Shown: positions 47,974 through 59,765 of the stretch, piece by piece
How positions within the stretch are numbered: the stretch's first letter is position 1
Layout of the letters: every line of letters begins with the position of its first letter
From: Oxytricha trifallax
Lineage: Eukaryota; Ciliophora; Spirotrichea; Sporadotrichida; Oxytrichidae
NCBI GenBank assembly: GCA_000711775.1
Contig: ARYC01000208.1
Span: 34,432 to 98,431, forward strand
Direction of reading: 5' to 3'
Length of the DNA: 64,000 bases
Program-made: the position numbers and the translations under genes
The notes under the pieces: model-generated
The model's input: the letters and a program-made list of their open reading frames with translations, nothing else
Told to the model about the DNA's origin: nothing
The model's database searches: none

Positions 47974-48940
47974 TCAAAAATCATTTATGAGTTCGTTAAA
48001 AATGTGATAATACTCATTGATTTAAGTCTAGTAACTATTTTTCAACATTCTCCCTTAAATTTGTACAAAACGTTGTCTTATAAATCTCACTCTCTTACAA
48101 CTACTTTGTATCAAGTCTACTGAATTGATTAGAAAGTCATGCGTAAGGAGATACAGCAAAAGTTTCTTGTCGTAAATCTTGATAAAATTCCCGTAGAATT
48201 CCATCTCATTAAATAAATGGCTTAAATGAACGCTGCAGACAGGAATTATGTTTAGTTCTTCATAAGCTAACTAAAAGTCCTTAGTCTTATGAACTGAGAT
48301 GCTATCAACAAATAGGATGATCATTTAATAATTATATTTATCTCTGAGCGTATATTTAAACTCTATGAATTGCTATCGCGCTTAATAGAATGAAGATGTA
48401 TCACATAACATAATAACCCCTTTGAATCTTCGCTAATACTAAATTAAAATACGCGAGTTATAACCTTTGAGTATTTTGTCCTTTAATCTATAATATCATA
48501 ATTCTTATAATATTATTAATAAATGGGTTTAATAGGAAATAGCTTCATTAGCGTTAATAAAATTATTATATTATCAAGAGACCTCTACATTTAATGAAAA
48601 ATATAGTGTAAATTATTATTATAAAAATGGAACTTTATAATTAATCAATCTGTTGACAATAATCTTGGATTTAATACCATTTCTTCTTTAAATATTAGTG
48701 AAAGTCTGGAGAGATGCGCATTTCATAAAACTTAAGATGATACATCACAGCTCGCTAATAAAGAAAGTATAGTAAATATGAATCTGAGAGAATTTTTCAA
48801 TTATACTGCAGGATGTTAGTTATCAAGGACTAAATTAAAGTGCTAAACAGCTAATAAGCAGTAATATCTAAAAGTTTAGGCACTTTTGTTTAAAAGTTTA
48901 GCTATTGGCTTTTTATTAAACCCTGATTCATCTATATTAA
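47974..48940 (-). pseudogene. Decayed Tc1/mariner-superfamily (DD34E) transposase
   Basis: The first catalytic region (NIDESGFNKKPIAKLL) lies near 48.93 kb. After frame breaks, a 174-codon open frame (48495-47974) carries the second Asp in ILFVDSISVHKTKDF and, 34 residues later, the Glu in LSHLFNEMEFYG. Tc1-type enzymes have LDN..H and SP..NPIE here, so the spacing is kept but the Asn, Pro and Ile positions have changed. The HTH region is not recognisable. Such enzymes cut and paste TA-flanked elements; this copy is presumably dead. No terminal repeats were identified around it. Confidence 0.72.
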
Positions 48941-50130
48941 CACTAGTTCGTTACTAAAGTAAAGTAGTAGTATTTCTAAATATTTTTCATCATTAATATT
49001 CCATAAATTTCGCTTATATCTATTTCTCATTTTGCAAGTTGTCATAATTTCTCTACAAACTCCAACAAAACCTTAAATATACAATACAAATAAAATTAAA
49101 AAACATCTAATTAAGAGATTTAATCCAACTAGGTTCAGGTTACTATAATTTGATCATTATAAATCACAATGCATTCTTGGCTGCTTGACATTTGCTAACG
49201 CTGTCCTCTCTACTACTTAATGATTCAAAAGAATTAACAGTCTTACTAAAGATAGTCACTTAACTGATGATCATTCAATGTCATAAATATTCTTTAATAA
49301 CCTTAAGATGTTGAAGAAAATAAAGAATTAAAATTGAATAAGAGTACTAATTGTGATGTTTTTAACTTCAATCCTTAAATATTAATATTTTGATTTATAT
49401 CCTTGTAAATCATTCAAAGGCTTGCACTGAATTAAATAGATCATGATAATCAAAAAACTTAATAAATATGGTTATGAGGGTAATATCAGCATTTTTGGCA
49501 ATTATCTTTTAATAAATGTTTGATAAGTAAAATTAAAAATTATATAAAATTGAAATTAAATTAGTAGGAATTAAATTAAAATGGAAAAAAGTAATAATTC
49601 ATAGAAAAAATAACAAAAATAATTATTTATTAAAAATATATTAATAAATAAAATTAATTTTTTGGTTGGAAATTAATAAAAACAAATTAACTGATATAAA
49701 TAAAATTAATGATTAAAATAAATAATTTAATTAGAAAAAGAATCAGGCTCCACTTAAAACAAATAATTTATTATAAAATTACCAATAATTTATTGCAAAT
49801 TCATAGCCATTTAAATAAAAAAACATTTAATTTATTATAGTTTATTTTGATATTGTTATTTTTAATAAAAATTATATCATTATAATATTTAATTAATTAA
49901 TACTATTACTTTTATAATTAACTATACGGAATAAATTATTTCCAATGAGGAGTCTTTATATATCTTTTTTTTTACAACTACTGGATGTTGTAATTATAAA
50001 TCTGGTTTTTTTACTCTTATTCTAAATATTCTAATTTATATTCATAATTTATAATTTGGAAATTTTAGTGAATAAGTAATTATATTGAATTTAATCAGAA
50101 TACTTATTATAAAAGTGAAAAATGGAAATT
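48941..50130. other. AT-rich stretch, possibly the 5' remnant of the 48-kb transposase
   Basis: About 48.95-49.35 kb has short minus-strand coding-like frames (NDEKYLEILLLYFSNEL) in a different frame from the catalytic region. 49.4-50.1 kb is almost pure AT. Confidence 0.35.
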
Positions 50131-50343
50131 TCAAAAAAACATCTTATCTTCTTCGTCATCACCATTGTCTTCATCTACAAGTATTTTTACAGTTTCTTTT
50201 TCCCCTCCTTGTGCGTCCCTGCGAAGCACCTGTCTTGTGGCACCTGTGGTCTTACCAGAAGGGTCCACTAAAAAATAAAGATAATCTTTTTGTAACTTAA
50301 ATTTAAAGTGAGTGCTCTGCCTCCTCCTGCGTCTGATCTATAA
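50131..50343 (-). CDS. Acidic-tailed exon module, copy 3
   Basis: Exon A (50343-50310, DQTQEEAEHS), an intron ending TTATTTTTTAG, then exon B (50267-50131): VDPSGKTTGATRQVLRRDAQ, GGEKETVKILVDED, NGDDEEDKM, stop TGA at 50131-50133. This is the best-preserved of four copies and supplies the reading frame for the others. GKTTG resembles a P-loop fragment but lacks the usual hydrophobic strand before it, so nucleotide binding is not claimed. Confidence 0.5.
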
Positions 50344-50907
50344 GAATACTTTTTAATAAAATAGCTTTTTGATTTAATTTATTGATTTCCTATTATAAAT
50401 CATAATTTTTTTTATATTAAGATGACAGTTTCTTTATCATATTACTTCATGACAAGAATTTGTAAATCACATTAATTTATTTTTTAATTTCTTTTGATTT
50501 TATTATAAAATGTCTGAAAGCTTATTTCAAAGAAAATGAAAAATAGTCTTCAAAATATTATAAATACAAGTGCCAAATATAATTAGATTAATTACTTAAC
50601 CTAATTTAATAATTTATCACTATATTTTGTTTAAGATATTTGTCCAGTTCTTTAATCATTTCTTGTTAGTTCCTGGTGTTGTATCTTTATTATAAAGTCA
50701 ATTTTCTAATTAATATAACTTAACCTGATCTAATCCTAATCAAATCTTAAGTATTATCATCATGTTACTATCATACTCAATTTTGAGTATGCAGAACGCT
50801 AACTTAAGGATGAGCAGATAATTTGAGATTAGGTCTCTAATAAATTTAATAAGCTACATTCAAATATTTGAAAACTATGATTAAAAAATTCCCTTAATAT
50901 TTATTTA

Positions 50908-51342
50908 GTACATTCAAAATGGGGGAAATGCAATTTTTAAATATAAATTTAAATTTAACTAAATAAAACAGCCAATAATTTGCATGAGGTTTAAATAGAA
51001 TTTGATATAGTAAGTATAAAAAAATGGGTGTATGAAATGGTCGTTACTATGCACCAACTTCAATCAAAAGATGGAAAGTTCTAATCCTGCTTTGGAAATT
51101 CTTTTTTTTTGTTATAATAATTAAAAATAAATTAAAACAAAAAAAAAAGAATTTCCAAAGCAGGATTAGAACTTTCCATCTTTTGATTGAAGTTGGTGCA
51201 TAGTAACGGCCATTTCATACAGCCATTTTTGTATACTTACTATATCAAATTCTATTTAAACCTCATGCAAGTTATTGGCTGTTTTATTTAGCTAAATTTA
51301 AATTTATTTTCAAAAATTTCATTTCCTTCAATTTGAATGTAC
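50908..51342. mobile_element. 435-bp foldback element with TA target duplication
   Basis: Arms begin GTACATTCAAAATGGGGGAA and share the block ACAGCCAATAA and a long inner block (GAATTTCCAAAGCAGGATTA and its complement). The loop is a poly-T/poly-A pair. TA flanks both ends. The terminal core matches the 7-kb channel unit and the 54.4-kb transposon. Non-coding. Confidence 0.85.
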
Positions 51343-53809
51343 TATATAAATATTTGGTTAAAAGGAACTATTGAAAAAGTAATATGTGCTAAGCTGCTTT
51401 TTCTTCCTTATCTTTGATTATTGCCACACATTAGAATTGAAGCATTTTAAAATATGATTCTAATTGTCGCTAATCTTGTTTACCTAATAAATATTAAATC
51501 TTCCTTGTTATTATATTGAGTACGGTCTTTGGATCCAATAAAAAGAGTGATTGGAATTGAATTTAAATTGTTGAAATTTCATGATTTTAATGCATCAAAA
51601 TATATAAGAAGAAGACTTAACATTTGGATAATATAGAAGATAAATTCAATTTAGCCTTTAAATTTTTTAGTAAAATGTGAGCCTAGACAGAAAGAAGTCA
51701 TGAAAGCCTAGATTTTGAAGCATCTTCAAATTTAACCAATTATTCCATAGTATTTTTTATTCTTGATATTTTGCACATTTCCATTTTTAGAAATAAGCTT
51801 TCTAAAATATTTATAGAATTCACTCTATATGGTTTGTTTCATGCTGATTTTCTCTAAGTTAAGAATGAATTCTTCTGAAAAGGGTAGGAGATATCTTGGA
51901 AATTTCCTATAGTAGCATCAAATTTCTTAAGTGATACAATTCTTCCAAAAAGATTTGTTTTTTTAATCCCTTATCCAATCATTTAAGAATTATGATTAAT
52001 AGGCATTAAAATTAATATAAGTTCTCATCAATCTTATAATTTATAAGAACCATTCTCTATCACCTATCCTTTGATATATGTTCCTAAATATTATAGGAAT
52101 AAAAATTGTTTCATTTATCAAAACCAGCAAATTCAAATGCTTTTGCTAAATTTCCAATTGGATCTTTGAGTTGTGGATATTTGTTTTAATTCAAATATTC
52201 CAGTTACATAATGCGTATCTATTTTTAAAAATATTAATAGATTTTTTGAATAAGTTACGGTATTCAAATCTCTTAATATGGTGTATATATTGTTGATATT
52301 GCTTATCAAGATAACAATATTATAAAATAATCAAATTAACTGCAATACTTTTTATGCAATAGTGGTTCTTTTTCTAATATATATATAGGAATTATCAATG
52401 GTAAATATGCTTAATTATACTGCTTTTTAGCATTAAAATCCCTTTTTCTGTAGAAAACCTGCTTTAATTATAACTTAAGGAATTTATTTTACTAGCGATG
52501 AGGTCAACGGCTTATAGAAGCTATAAATTGTATAAGATTGAGCTCGTGATTTAGTGCTTCCATTAATCAAAATAATTAATAATATTTTAGTAATTTTAAG
52601 ATATAATAAAATAAGATTATTCATACAACTATTTAGTATTGTTATAGTTTAATAATAAGCTTTTATACATTGGCTAATTAGTAAAAAAAAATAAAATTAA
52701 AAAATTTATGAATAAAAATTGGATTTCTATAATTATTTATTAATTTACAATTGAACTTACTTTTAACAACCTCTTATTAAATCAGAATTATATATCTAGA
52801 ATTAATTTCTGTATATCTTTTTTATTTTTTAATTAATAATTTTCTTAAATAAGTTGTATTTTTGCAATTTTTATGTTATTTTCAAAACATTTAATTAACA
52901 ATTTTTCTTACCTATTTTAATTTATAAATGATTCCATCAAATCTTAAAAAATATATTCTTATCATGTAGCTTTTTATAAAACAAATTCGACTATTACAAT
53001 TATTTAAACTCAATTGATTTATTGACAAAGAGAACTCTAACTCACTCTGTACAATTAAAATACATATTAGTTAGCTATCTGTATAAATCTATCTGTCATC
53101 TTATTATTAATTATTTTTACTTTTAATGATATATTGTAATCGTAGATTCTTATATAAGGTGATTGAAAGTTCGTATTTTATTCATATGTTAAATTTATCC
53201 AACATGAAATGATTTATAATCTTTACTATAAATAATTAATAAAATGATATTTGTCCAGCATTAATATTTAAATTTCGTTCTTTATTTATAAACAATTTAA
53301 TTTCAACTTAAATTAAACAGGCTTTTCAAATTTATATATTTGAAGTTTAAGATTTCAAGGACATAGTCAACATGTTTTTTATTGTAAACAAGAATGTTAA
53401 AATAAAACAATTTCAATAAAATTTTTGTTTAAAAACATATTTTTAATTGAATAAATCTTTACAATAAAAAACTTCTTAACACAATGTTTGACTGTTAATT
53501 ATATAATTTGGATTATGCTATAGTTTTTTACAAGCTTAATTTCACAATAATGATTAAATAAACTATAATATATTTGGAGGATTTAATAATATTATAGAAA
53601 ATATTAATGGTTTTAAATTACTGATAGGTTAAGAAGTGAACCCTAACAAACTTCGGTATCTAGAGATCTAGGTTTTAAGACATATAAGTCCTGAATCTAG
53701 TAGCCTCTTAAAAATACATCAGGCAATGTGAATGACGCTAATTAAAATCGTTGACTGTATTATTTCAATACATAATAAAATTGAATGATTCTCATATTCT
53801 TTTAATTAT
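51343..53809. other. AT-rich stretch, nothing assigned
   Basis: No convincing coding island, inverted repeat or homology was seen. Confidence 0.4.
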
Positions 53810-54320
53810 ATGATTAGTGAATCAAAGAAATGGCAGAAATCGAGAGACAAGCAGTTGGGATCTCAAATTGAGCTCTAATTATTAGATAAAATTGACATAA
53901 ATGCCAAGTATAAGTTAACTCAAGTTGAGTATCCATTCGGGTTCTCCTTCAGATTTCTAAACAATATGTTTTTTTACGAGTAGAGGTTTTACCAGATCTA
54001 ATATCAAAACATCACGGAAGTCGGTCTTAGCAATGAAAAAAGACATAGTAGCGCACAAAATTGTTAGGTCTCACAGGGTATATCAGCGTATACCACTCTT
54101 AAACTACAAATGATGGTTGTAAGCATGAGACAGAAGCCAAAGTTGGGGATCTCAATATACGAGTAGCCCCTTTTGGTACTTGGTAAGAGTATTTGTCAAA
54201 GTGTGAGACTATCTTATTATGCTTTTTTATGGCATAAGTTCCAGTATTATTTTCTGTGCAGCATAAATAATGATTATAATAATTTTTAAAAAATAGACTC
54301 AAAATTAATGTATTAAATAT
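53810..54320 (+). CDS. Unidentified protein next to the transposon end
   Basis: From Met 53810 (MISESKKWQKSRDKQLGSQI) the frame is open without TGA through LTQVEYPFGFSFRFLNNMFF and MRQKPKLGISIYEQPLLVLG to an aromatic-rich end (LSYYAFLWHKFQYYFLC). With only TGA as stop the frame technically continues into the transposon terminus, which is unlikely to be coding; the real end is unclear. GC is higher than the flanks. No family recognised. Confidence 0.4.
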
Positions 54321-54539
54321 AGATTATTCTTATGGTAAATCATAAGTAGTTTCTAACTATAACTTATATAATCTTAATATAAACTGATTTTTTTATTGAT
54401 AAAATACATTCGAATCGGGGAATTGTGAAAATAAAAATACAAACTTAATTATATATATTATTACTACCCATTTACTACTTGATTAGTCTTATATGCGAAA
54501 ATTGGTCGAATTGCAACTTTTTATTACCAACTGCTCATT

Positions 54540-54920
54540 TTTATTAGCATTTAGGGTCAAAATCGATATGCATCATCATAATTCTCTCTAAAATGACCAA
54601 AGTGGAGATTTGTTGCGAGTATGGCCAATTTTTGTCTTTGTGGTCTAAATTGATATGTTATTATTCATGCTTGACTTATTCGACCAGAGGAGTCAAAAAA
54701 TTGGCAAAATCCATTAATACAGCCAAAGTTTTCATTTTAGTGGTCAATAATCGAGATTTGCAGTAAAATGACCATTTTAGGATAGGTTGGTCAAATTCTC
54801 TCAAAACAAAGGTCTTTAGTCTTAATTTCACATTATTAGTCACTTTTCGCAAAAGTATAGTGACCAAAACCCCATTTTGAGCAGAGTGGTCATAAATATT
54901 GAAAATCGTTGACATTTGTC
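54540..54920. repeat. Subterminal degenerate repeats with TGGTCA cores
   Basis: Inside the left end, about nine scattered copies of (T)GGTCA/TGACC, often followed by A/T-rich and GATATG or GAGATTTG (for example GGGTCAAAATCGATATG, AATGACCAAAGTGGAGATTT and GTGGTCAATAATCGAGATTT). This pattern is typical of subterminal transposase-binding repeats. The minus-strand ORF 54676-54915 over this stretch is probably fortuitous. Confidence 0.5.
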
Positions 54921-55315
54921 AATTTTGTAAAAAATTAGGATGTCTTAGAGTTCTAGATTGCAGCAGTGCCTATAAAAGGATGCTGGTCAAAAAGATTGAG
55001 CAGAAGTTAGAAATTTGCAAGATTATAGTTGAATTCTTAAAAAACTAGTTAGTTTGATCCTCGTTGAATCTCCTCCTTCGCAAAATTATACAATTCTTAG
55101 GAAAATTATATTTAAACCTAGTTTCTTCTAACTATAGCCAAAGTTGCTCAACTCCTCTCTTGTTCACTCTGAGCTGATACGCAATTACAATACAGAGTGC
55201 ATTCGTCCAGAATTTGATGACACTCGTCAAAAATTCATAATTGTTTGAGCAGGCTTATGAATATTGCGATTTTGGAGGGTCTCAATGAATTTATGGATTA
55301 ATTTTAAGTTCAGTA

Positions 55316-55362
55316 TAAGTAACAGCAGTAATAGCAGCAGCAATAGTAGTTACAGTAGTATT
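55316..55362. repeat. AGC/AGT trinucleotide repeat
   Basis: Imperfect run of AGC, AGT and AAT triplets (AACAGCAGTAATAGCAGCAG...). It lies just beyond the transposase C-terminus. Confidence 0.6.
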
Positions 55363-55433
55363 GACGATGCAAAAATTATAAGTGCTTATAGAATTTTCAT
55401 TGTAAGGTGCAATTAGTAGTTTTTAGAAGAATC

Positions 55434-56148
55434 TCATACAAAGCCATATCTCAGAGTATGAATCCACTTCTTGATGCTGAATGCCCAGAGTCCTCGAACA
55501 TCATCCTCGCTCATATTTTTAATTATTTCTTGGATGCGCTTGACCAGTTGCACTCTAAATGTTTAGTTATGATAGTAAGCTTACTTGCTATTAATGTTCT
55601 GCTGCTTGAGGTTCTTTTTTATATAAGCAAACAACTATTCGATTGGGTTGAGCCAGGGCGAGTATTCTGCGTTGAAAAGAACATTGACTTTGAAGCGACG
55701 AGCAGTCGCAAGCATCTCTGAATATTTATGAATTATCGCATTATCCATCAAGAGCACCACCTTCTTATTGCATAAATCTTTGTCAGTTCTTATACTTCTT
55801 AGCGTCTGATAGATAAAGTTTTCGAATAGTACTGAATCGAATCCTCCTTCAATTATTTGAGTCGATACCACTCTATCAACCGCAATTGCAGCTATCAGAC
55901 TCATAGAGTATTGCTATCTCTTCATTATTTATTTTTCAATAGACAACTGCCTAGCTTTTAAACCATAATCACCTAAATTGGCAAGCATTTCCTTTTGATA
56001 TTGTGAGATTGGTTTATAGTTTAAATTAAGCTGGATTTGATCTGACAACAATGCTATGGGTTTGATACCATCCTTTGATTCTTCAAGTTGGCTCTGATTT
56101 GGTTATAGGTCACCTATAAGAGAGGTTGAATAAATTTGAGAACGATAG
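55434..56148 (-). CDS. Transposase C-terminal part (DD34E, Tc1/mariner-IS630 superfamily)
   Basis: Open from about 56148 to TGA 55434-55436 (about 238 codons). It contains SMSLIAAIAVDRVVSTQIIE and the second catalytic Asp in VVLLMDNAIIHKYSE (codon 55743-55745). The Glu follows after exactly 34 residues in AEYSPWLNPIEQLFAYIKK (codon 55638-55640). The C-terminus (DDVRGLWAFSIKKWIHTLRY) is the usual helical end. The motifs are intact, so this part could be functional. It is separated from the N-terminal part by a block of 15-bp repeats (56230-56462) and a TGA at 56477; whether the two are joined by splicing, DNA excision or not at all is unknown. Confidence 0.85.
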
Positions 56149-56229
56149 CAGAGTTGTCATGATAATAGTCTGATGATAGTATGCATAATGATTTGGAGTC
56201 TAAAGTTAGATATGTTGATTTTGTGGAAT

Positions 56230-56462
56230 CTGGAACCATGCAACCATGAGATATCTTCAGGGTATCTTCATCTGGAACCATACAACCTGAGTGCTGAATC
56301 CTGTAATTTAAGTTCAGATCCATACAACTTGGATTGATACAACTTGGATCCATACAACCTGGAATCATACAACATGGATCCATACAACCTTAGCGCGGAT
56401 TCATGCAATCATTGAGCAGAACCATCCAATCCAATAGATATCTTCAGGGTATCTTCATCTAG
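56230..56462. repeat. 15-bp repeat block between transposase parts, flanked by two 11-bp-motif copies
   Basis: Imperfect tandem copies of GGATCCATACAACCT (spacer variants GGAACCATACAACCT and GGATTGATACAACTT). On the minus strand they read as GCMDP repeats. The block is bracketed by GATATCTTCAGGGTATCTTC at 56250-56269 and 56437-56456. Confidence 0.75.
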
Positions 56463-56476
56463 CATTGGAGTTGAAA

Positions 56477-58226
56477 TCATCCTATAATTTCCAGAGATTA
56501 TTTTTAGACTTTCATCTCTCTCGCTCTTAATGCTATCAAAGATAAGTAATCGCTCCAACTCAGTTCAATAGGATAGTTTACCAAAGTCAAGAATAGAACC
56601 AACATATCATAGACTATCATCATGCAACAACCATCAACTTTCAAATTCAACTTCTTGTACTTACTCTCATCTATATTCGAGCTGCTTAATACTGAGAGCG
56701 ATAGCTTTCTAGGAGTTAGCTGAATCACTTCTCTCTATCTCGAACTTAACAAAGACCTGCTTGATTTCTTCAAAGTCGATTGCAACTTTAGTTTTGATAC
56801 TCGGTCGATCAATGGCGTGAGCCCTGAATGAATTCGTTTAATCTGTTCATCATCCGAAGTGACTTTCTTGACAGTGCTCTGCAACTTCATATTTCTGAAC
56901 TTCTTCAGAGTACTCGATTAGTTTTGGGCACTGTCTTCCACTTTAGGAATAGGAGATAAATTTTTATTCAGCTTCTGCTTAGCTTACAAATTCTAACGAG
57001 GTGGAGTTTGCATAAGAACTGACTTCTAAAAATAATCCAATAAAAAATGTGATCAAATCGCTTACTTTAGAACTGCTTGATGATTTCTCTGATTTCTAAA
57101 AATTAGATTGCTTTGCAAACTTGGTCAAACTACTATTACTAGAATGAGATTTTGAAATTGGTTTTGCTTTAGTCTACAATAGTGAATGATGATTGGATGA
57201 TAACGAAGCATTAGCAGCAGCTTAAAGCTTAATGCTTTGAGTAGTATTTTAAGCAGGCAAATTTCTTGATCTTATAAATGAAACTGCATCCGATTCATTT
57301 GATGATTCCTAAAATTATTTATCATTCAACTGCTTGCCAAGCAGCATCTCTCCATACTACAACTCCTTATCGCCTGCGATGATTTTACTGCGATTCTTGG
57401 TTGTGATGAGTTTAGTATCTCTCTCACTCCTCTTGCCAAGAATACTCTTTTGATTTAGTGACCACTATTTAGGAGGCAAGTAGTCAGATCTGAAATTACT
57501 TTCATCAACTGATATAATTACTGCATCTTCACTTAAGAACTATGATAACAGTCGACTCACCCATAAGCGCTTGCCATTATAAGCAGGATCTCTATATTTG
57601 ATATTCGCCGCCTCTGTCTTACCAAACTTCAAATGAAACTACTCCTTGAGAATTTTATGAATCGTTGAGATGCAAGGCACTTTGAATGTATACTATAATG
57701 GCGAACTCGTTTTCATTTCTTGCAATCTATTATGTATATTTCTTCCAGTGCATTGATAAATCCCAACTTCCTCAATGCATTCGCCAACTGCAGCAACCAG
57801 CTGCTCATTATTTCTCTCCCTCCTCTTGCCAGATTTTTTAGGTTCTTAAGGAGGCAATACTTAAGTTCTTAATTCATGCTTAAACTTCTCAACAGTTCTT
57901 GATACAAACTCTGCTGTCACTCGCAACTTCTTAGAAATTTACTTTGGCTTCAACTAATCTTCCATATACATTCTTACTATCTCAAGTCGTTTATGTGCAA
58001 GCTTTGCTTCTCGAGGCTTTAAATAGGGATTGCTTTCTTAAAGATGATTAGAGTTTAGCTGCCTTGAATTTTAAATCAGAGATAGAAATCCAGTTTGAAT
58101 CAATTGCGTTGATTGCTTATCTTTAGTAGATCCAGATATCTAAATATAATTTGGATTAGAGTGATTCTTAAATTTTAGATTATTCTACTTACCAACTTTG
58201 ATTTGCGAAAATTATTTAAGAACTGC
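56477..58226 (-). CDS. Transposase N-terminal part with long linker (DD34E superfamily)
   Basis: 387 codons without TGA (58226-57066), then an intron, then 56477-57025. In order: a basic N-terminal region; a helix-turn-helix (MEDQLKPKQISKKLRVTAEF, then VSRTVEKF) as in Tc1/IS630 DNA-binding domains; a second helical region (NIHNRLQEMKTSSPLQYTF); the first catalytic Asp in VIISVDESNFRSDYLPPKQW (codon about 57504-57506); and then an unusually long Ser/Lys/Gln-rich linker (SSNSSLTKFAKQSNFQKS). The post-intron part contains IDESKYKKLNLKVDGCC and a hydrophobic helix (MLVLFLTLVNYPIELSW) before TGA. Family members have a short linker here, so more than 300 residues of linker is odd. Confidence 0.8.
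57026..57065 (-). other. 40-nt intron in transposase
   Basis: Minus strand GTAAGCGATTTGATC...TTTTTAG. Removal joins SSSSSK to KSVLMQTPP and links the two longest open frames of the region in phase. Confidence 0.7.
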
Positions 58227-58229
58227 TCA

Positions 58230-58622
58230 AGGTATTAGCAGAGGGAATCGTCGTTGAGCAAGCTCTTCAAATTATAACATCTTTCAAATATGCATCGATT
58301 CCTTCTAATGGCATTATATAATCAAACCTCCTTACAAGAAACCCACTTGAGGAGGAACCTCACCAGAGTTGAGCAGAATTCCAGTATTGTAAGAATATTA
58401 TGCAGGAGCAACCACTTGCACGAAATTCTTTCCTAAAATCACAGGACCCCACTTCGTAATTTGCTTATCTTAAACCTTGACTCAACTTTGCTTGATATTT
58501 TGAAATAAATACTGGCTTAGATGATCGTCACTGACGATCGAGTGTTGCGATAGCTCTTGCAAAGATTGCGATAGTTATTCAGATTGCTCGCTAAGGAGAT
58601 TCGATTTTAGCGCTGCTTTCAT
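58230..58622 (-). CDS. Upstream minus-strand frames, probable transposase 5' part or small ORF
   Basis: From Met 58622 the frame reads KAALKSNLLSEQSEQLSQSL, then LSQYLFQNIKQS, a TGA, and in the same frame KQITKWGPVILGKNFVQVV and YNTGILLNSGEVPPQVGFL. A following segment in another frame (RRFDYIMPLEGIDAYLKDVI) ends at a TGA. It may be the N-terminal exon(s) of the transposase or a separate small protein. The frame is broken at least once. Confidence 0.4.
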
Positions 58623-58788
58623 TTTTAAATTAGAAGTATTTAATATAATAACTTAGTGTAATAGTATATTTTAAAATTCAAGATTTTCATTGATAGCTTA
58701 AATTAATCTTATAACTACATGCTTATATTAAACTTAATATCGAGCTATCTTAAGACTATTATATTATGTTAATATTATTAATTATCAA

Positions 58789-59765
58789 ACTTGCTAATGC
58801 AGCGCTCCTTCATAACAGATTCGCGAGGATAAGTTCTCATGGAACTTAAGTGCTTCAATTCATGGAACAGTCACTTGAGCAATACACAATCGTCTTTGGC
58901 ATTCAACTTGCCTTCACACTATCAGAACCATATAAATCTAAGGTCTATTCCTGGGTGACAACTAAGAGCTAATATAATTTGTGATCGAAATCATGAACTT
59001 CAGGTACAGACCTGCTTAAACATAAGAGATGGGTTGAGCAATGCATTGCAAACCTAAACAAGCTTAGAATTATTATGTTTGATTAATTGCAACTGTTAAG
59101 CAATATAATATGCAAAAAGAGGTTCATGCAACCTCGCAATTGATGCTTTATTATTAATAAGTTATTATTTTATAATCAAAAATTAAATCAAAGAATGAAG
59201 TCAAGCAAAACTACGAAGCAGCACTGCTTCACTTTCAATCATTCATCTAAAGCACCTGTGGATACATCGTAGAAATATATAAGGCAAGTAATTTAGCAAT
59301 GTTGATGCATTCGCAAAGTATAGGTGATCGACGAGCGATTCAAGCGCACATTCAAATTTCAAGTTGATCCGCAAAGAGGCTTCAAGAATGTTGTAAATTT
59401 GGAGGTTGCAGAGAACGAACCAGTTGTTGCAGTAACCTATAAGTGGTGAGGATATCACAACGTATGGATTTATCCATTCAAGAAGGAAGACCATACATGC
59501 ACTAAGTGTATATACTTCTTGATCCTGAAGATTCTTCTGATGGTTGGTTCTTCAGCTTTGATAATGACAGTCTAATTCAAGTAGAGTAAGGAATTTAAAT
59601 CAAACTATTGCTAACGCGCAATTTATAGCTAAATCAAGGGAGAATACAGAAAAACTATAAATAAGTATGATGAAGAAGTGAGAAAGCAGTTGACATCAAA
59701 AAAAATGCCAGAACCCTAAGAATACGTTGGAGCAGTCAGCTTTACAGTTTGATGTCAAGTAAAAG
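58789..59765 (+). CDS. Divergent transposon gene on plus strand, frame-broken
   Basis: It starts about 170 bp from the transposase side and runs away from it. Segment 1 reads LANAALLHNRFARISSHGTQ then MEQSLEQYTIVFGIQLAFTL, to TGA 58982-58984. Segment 2 reads LKHKRWVEQCIANLNKL. Segment 3 reads KQNYEAALLHFQSFIQSTCG. Segment 4, in another frame, reads FKRTFKFQVDPQRGFKNVVN, then VAENEPVVAVTYKW and YHNVWIYPFKKEDHTCTKC. The last part is charged (YDEEVRKQLTSKKMPEPQEY). Several TGA codons and frame changes suggest decay or unrecognised introns. Family unknown; by position it is an accessory protein of the element. Confidence 0.5.

Noticed and set aside
50131-50267. GKTTG as a nucleotide-binding P-loop
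   Set aside because: The preceding hydrophobic strand and Gly pattern (GxxxxGK[ST]) are absent, and the motif is not conserved in the other copies.
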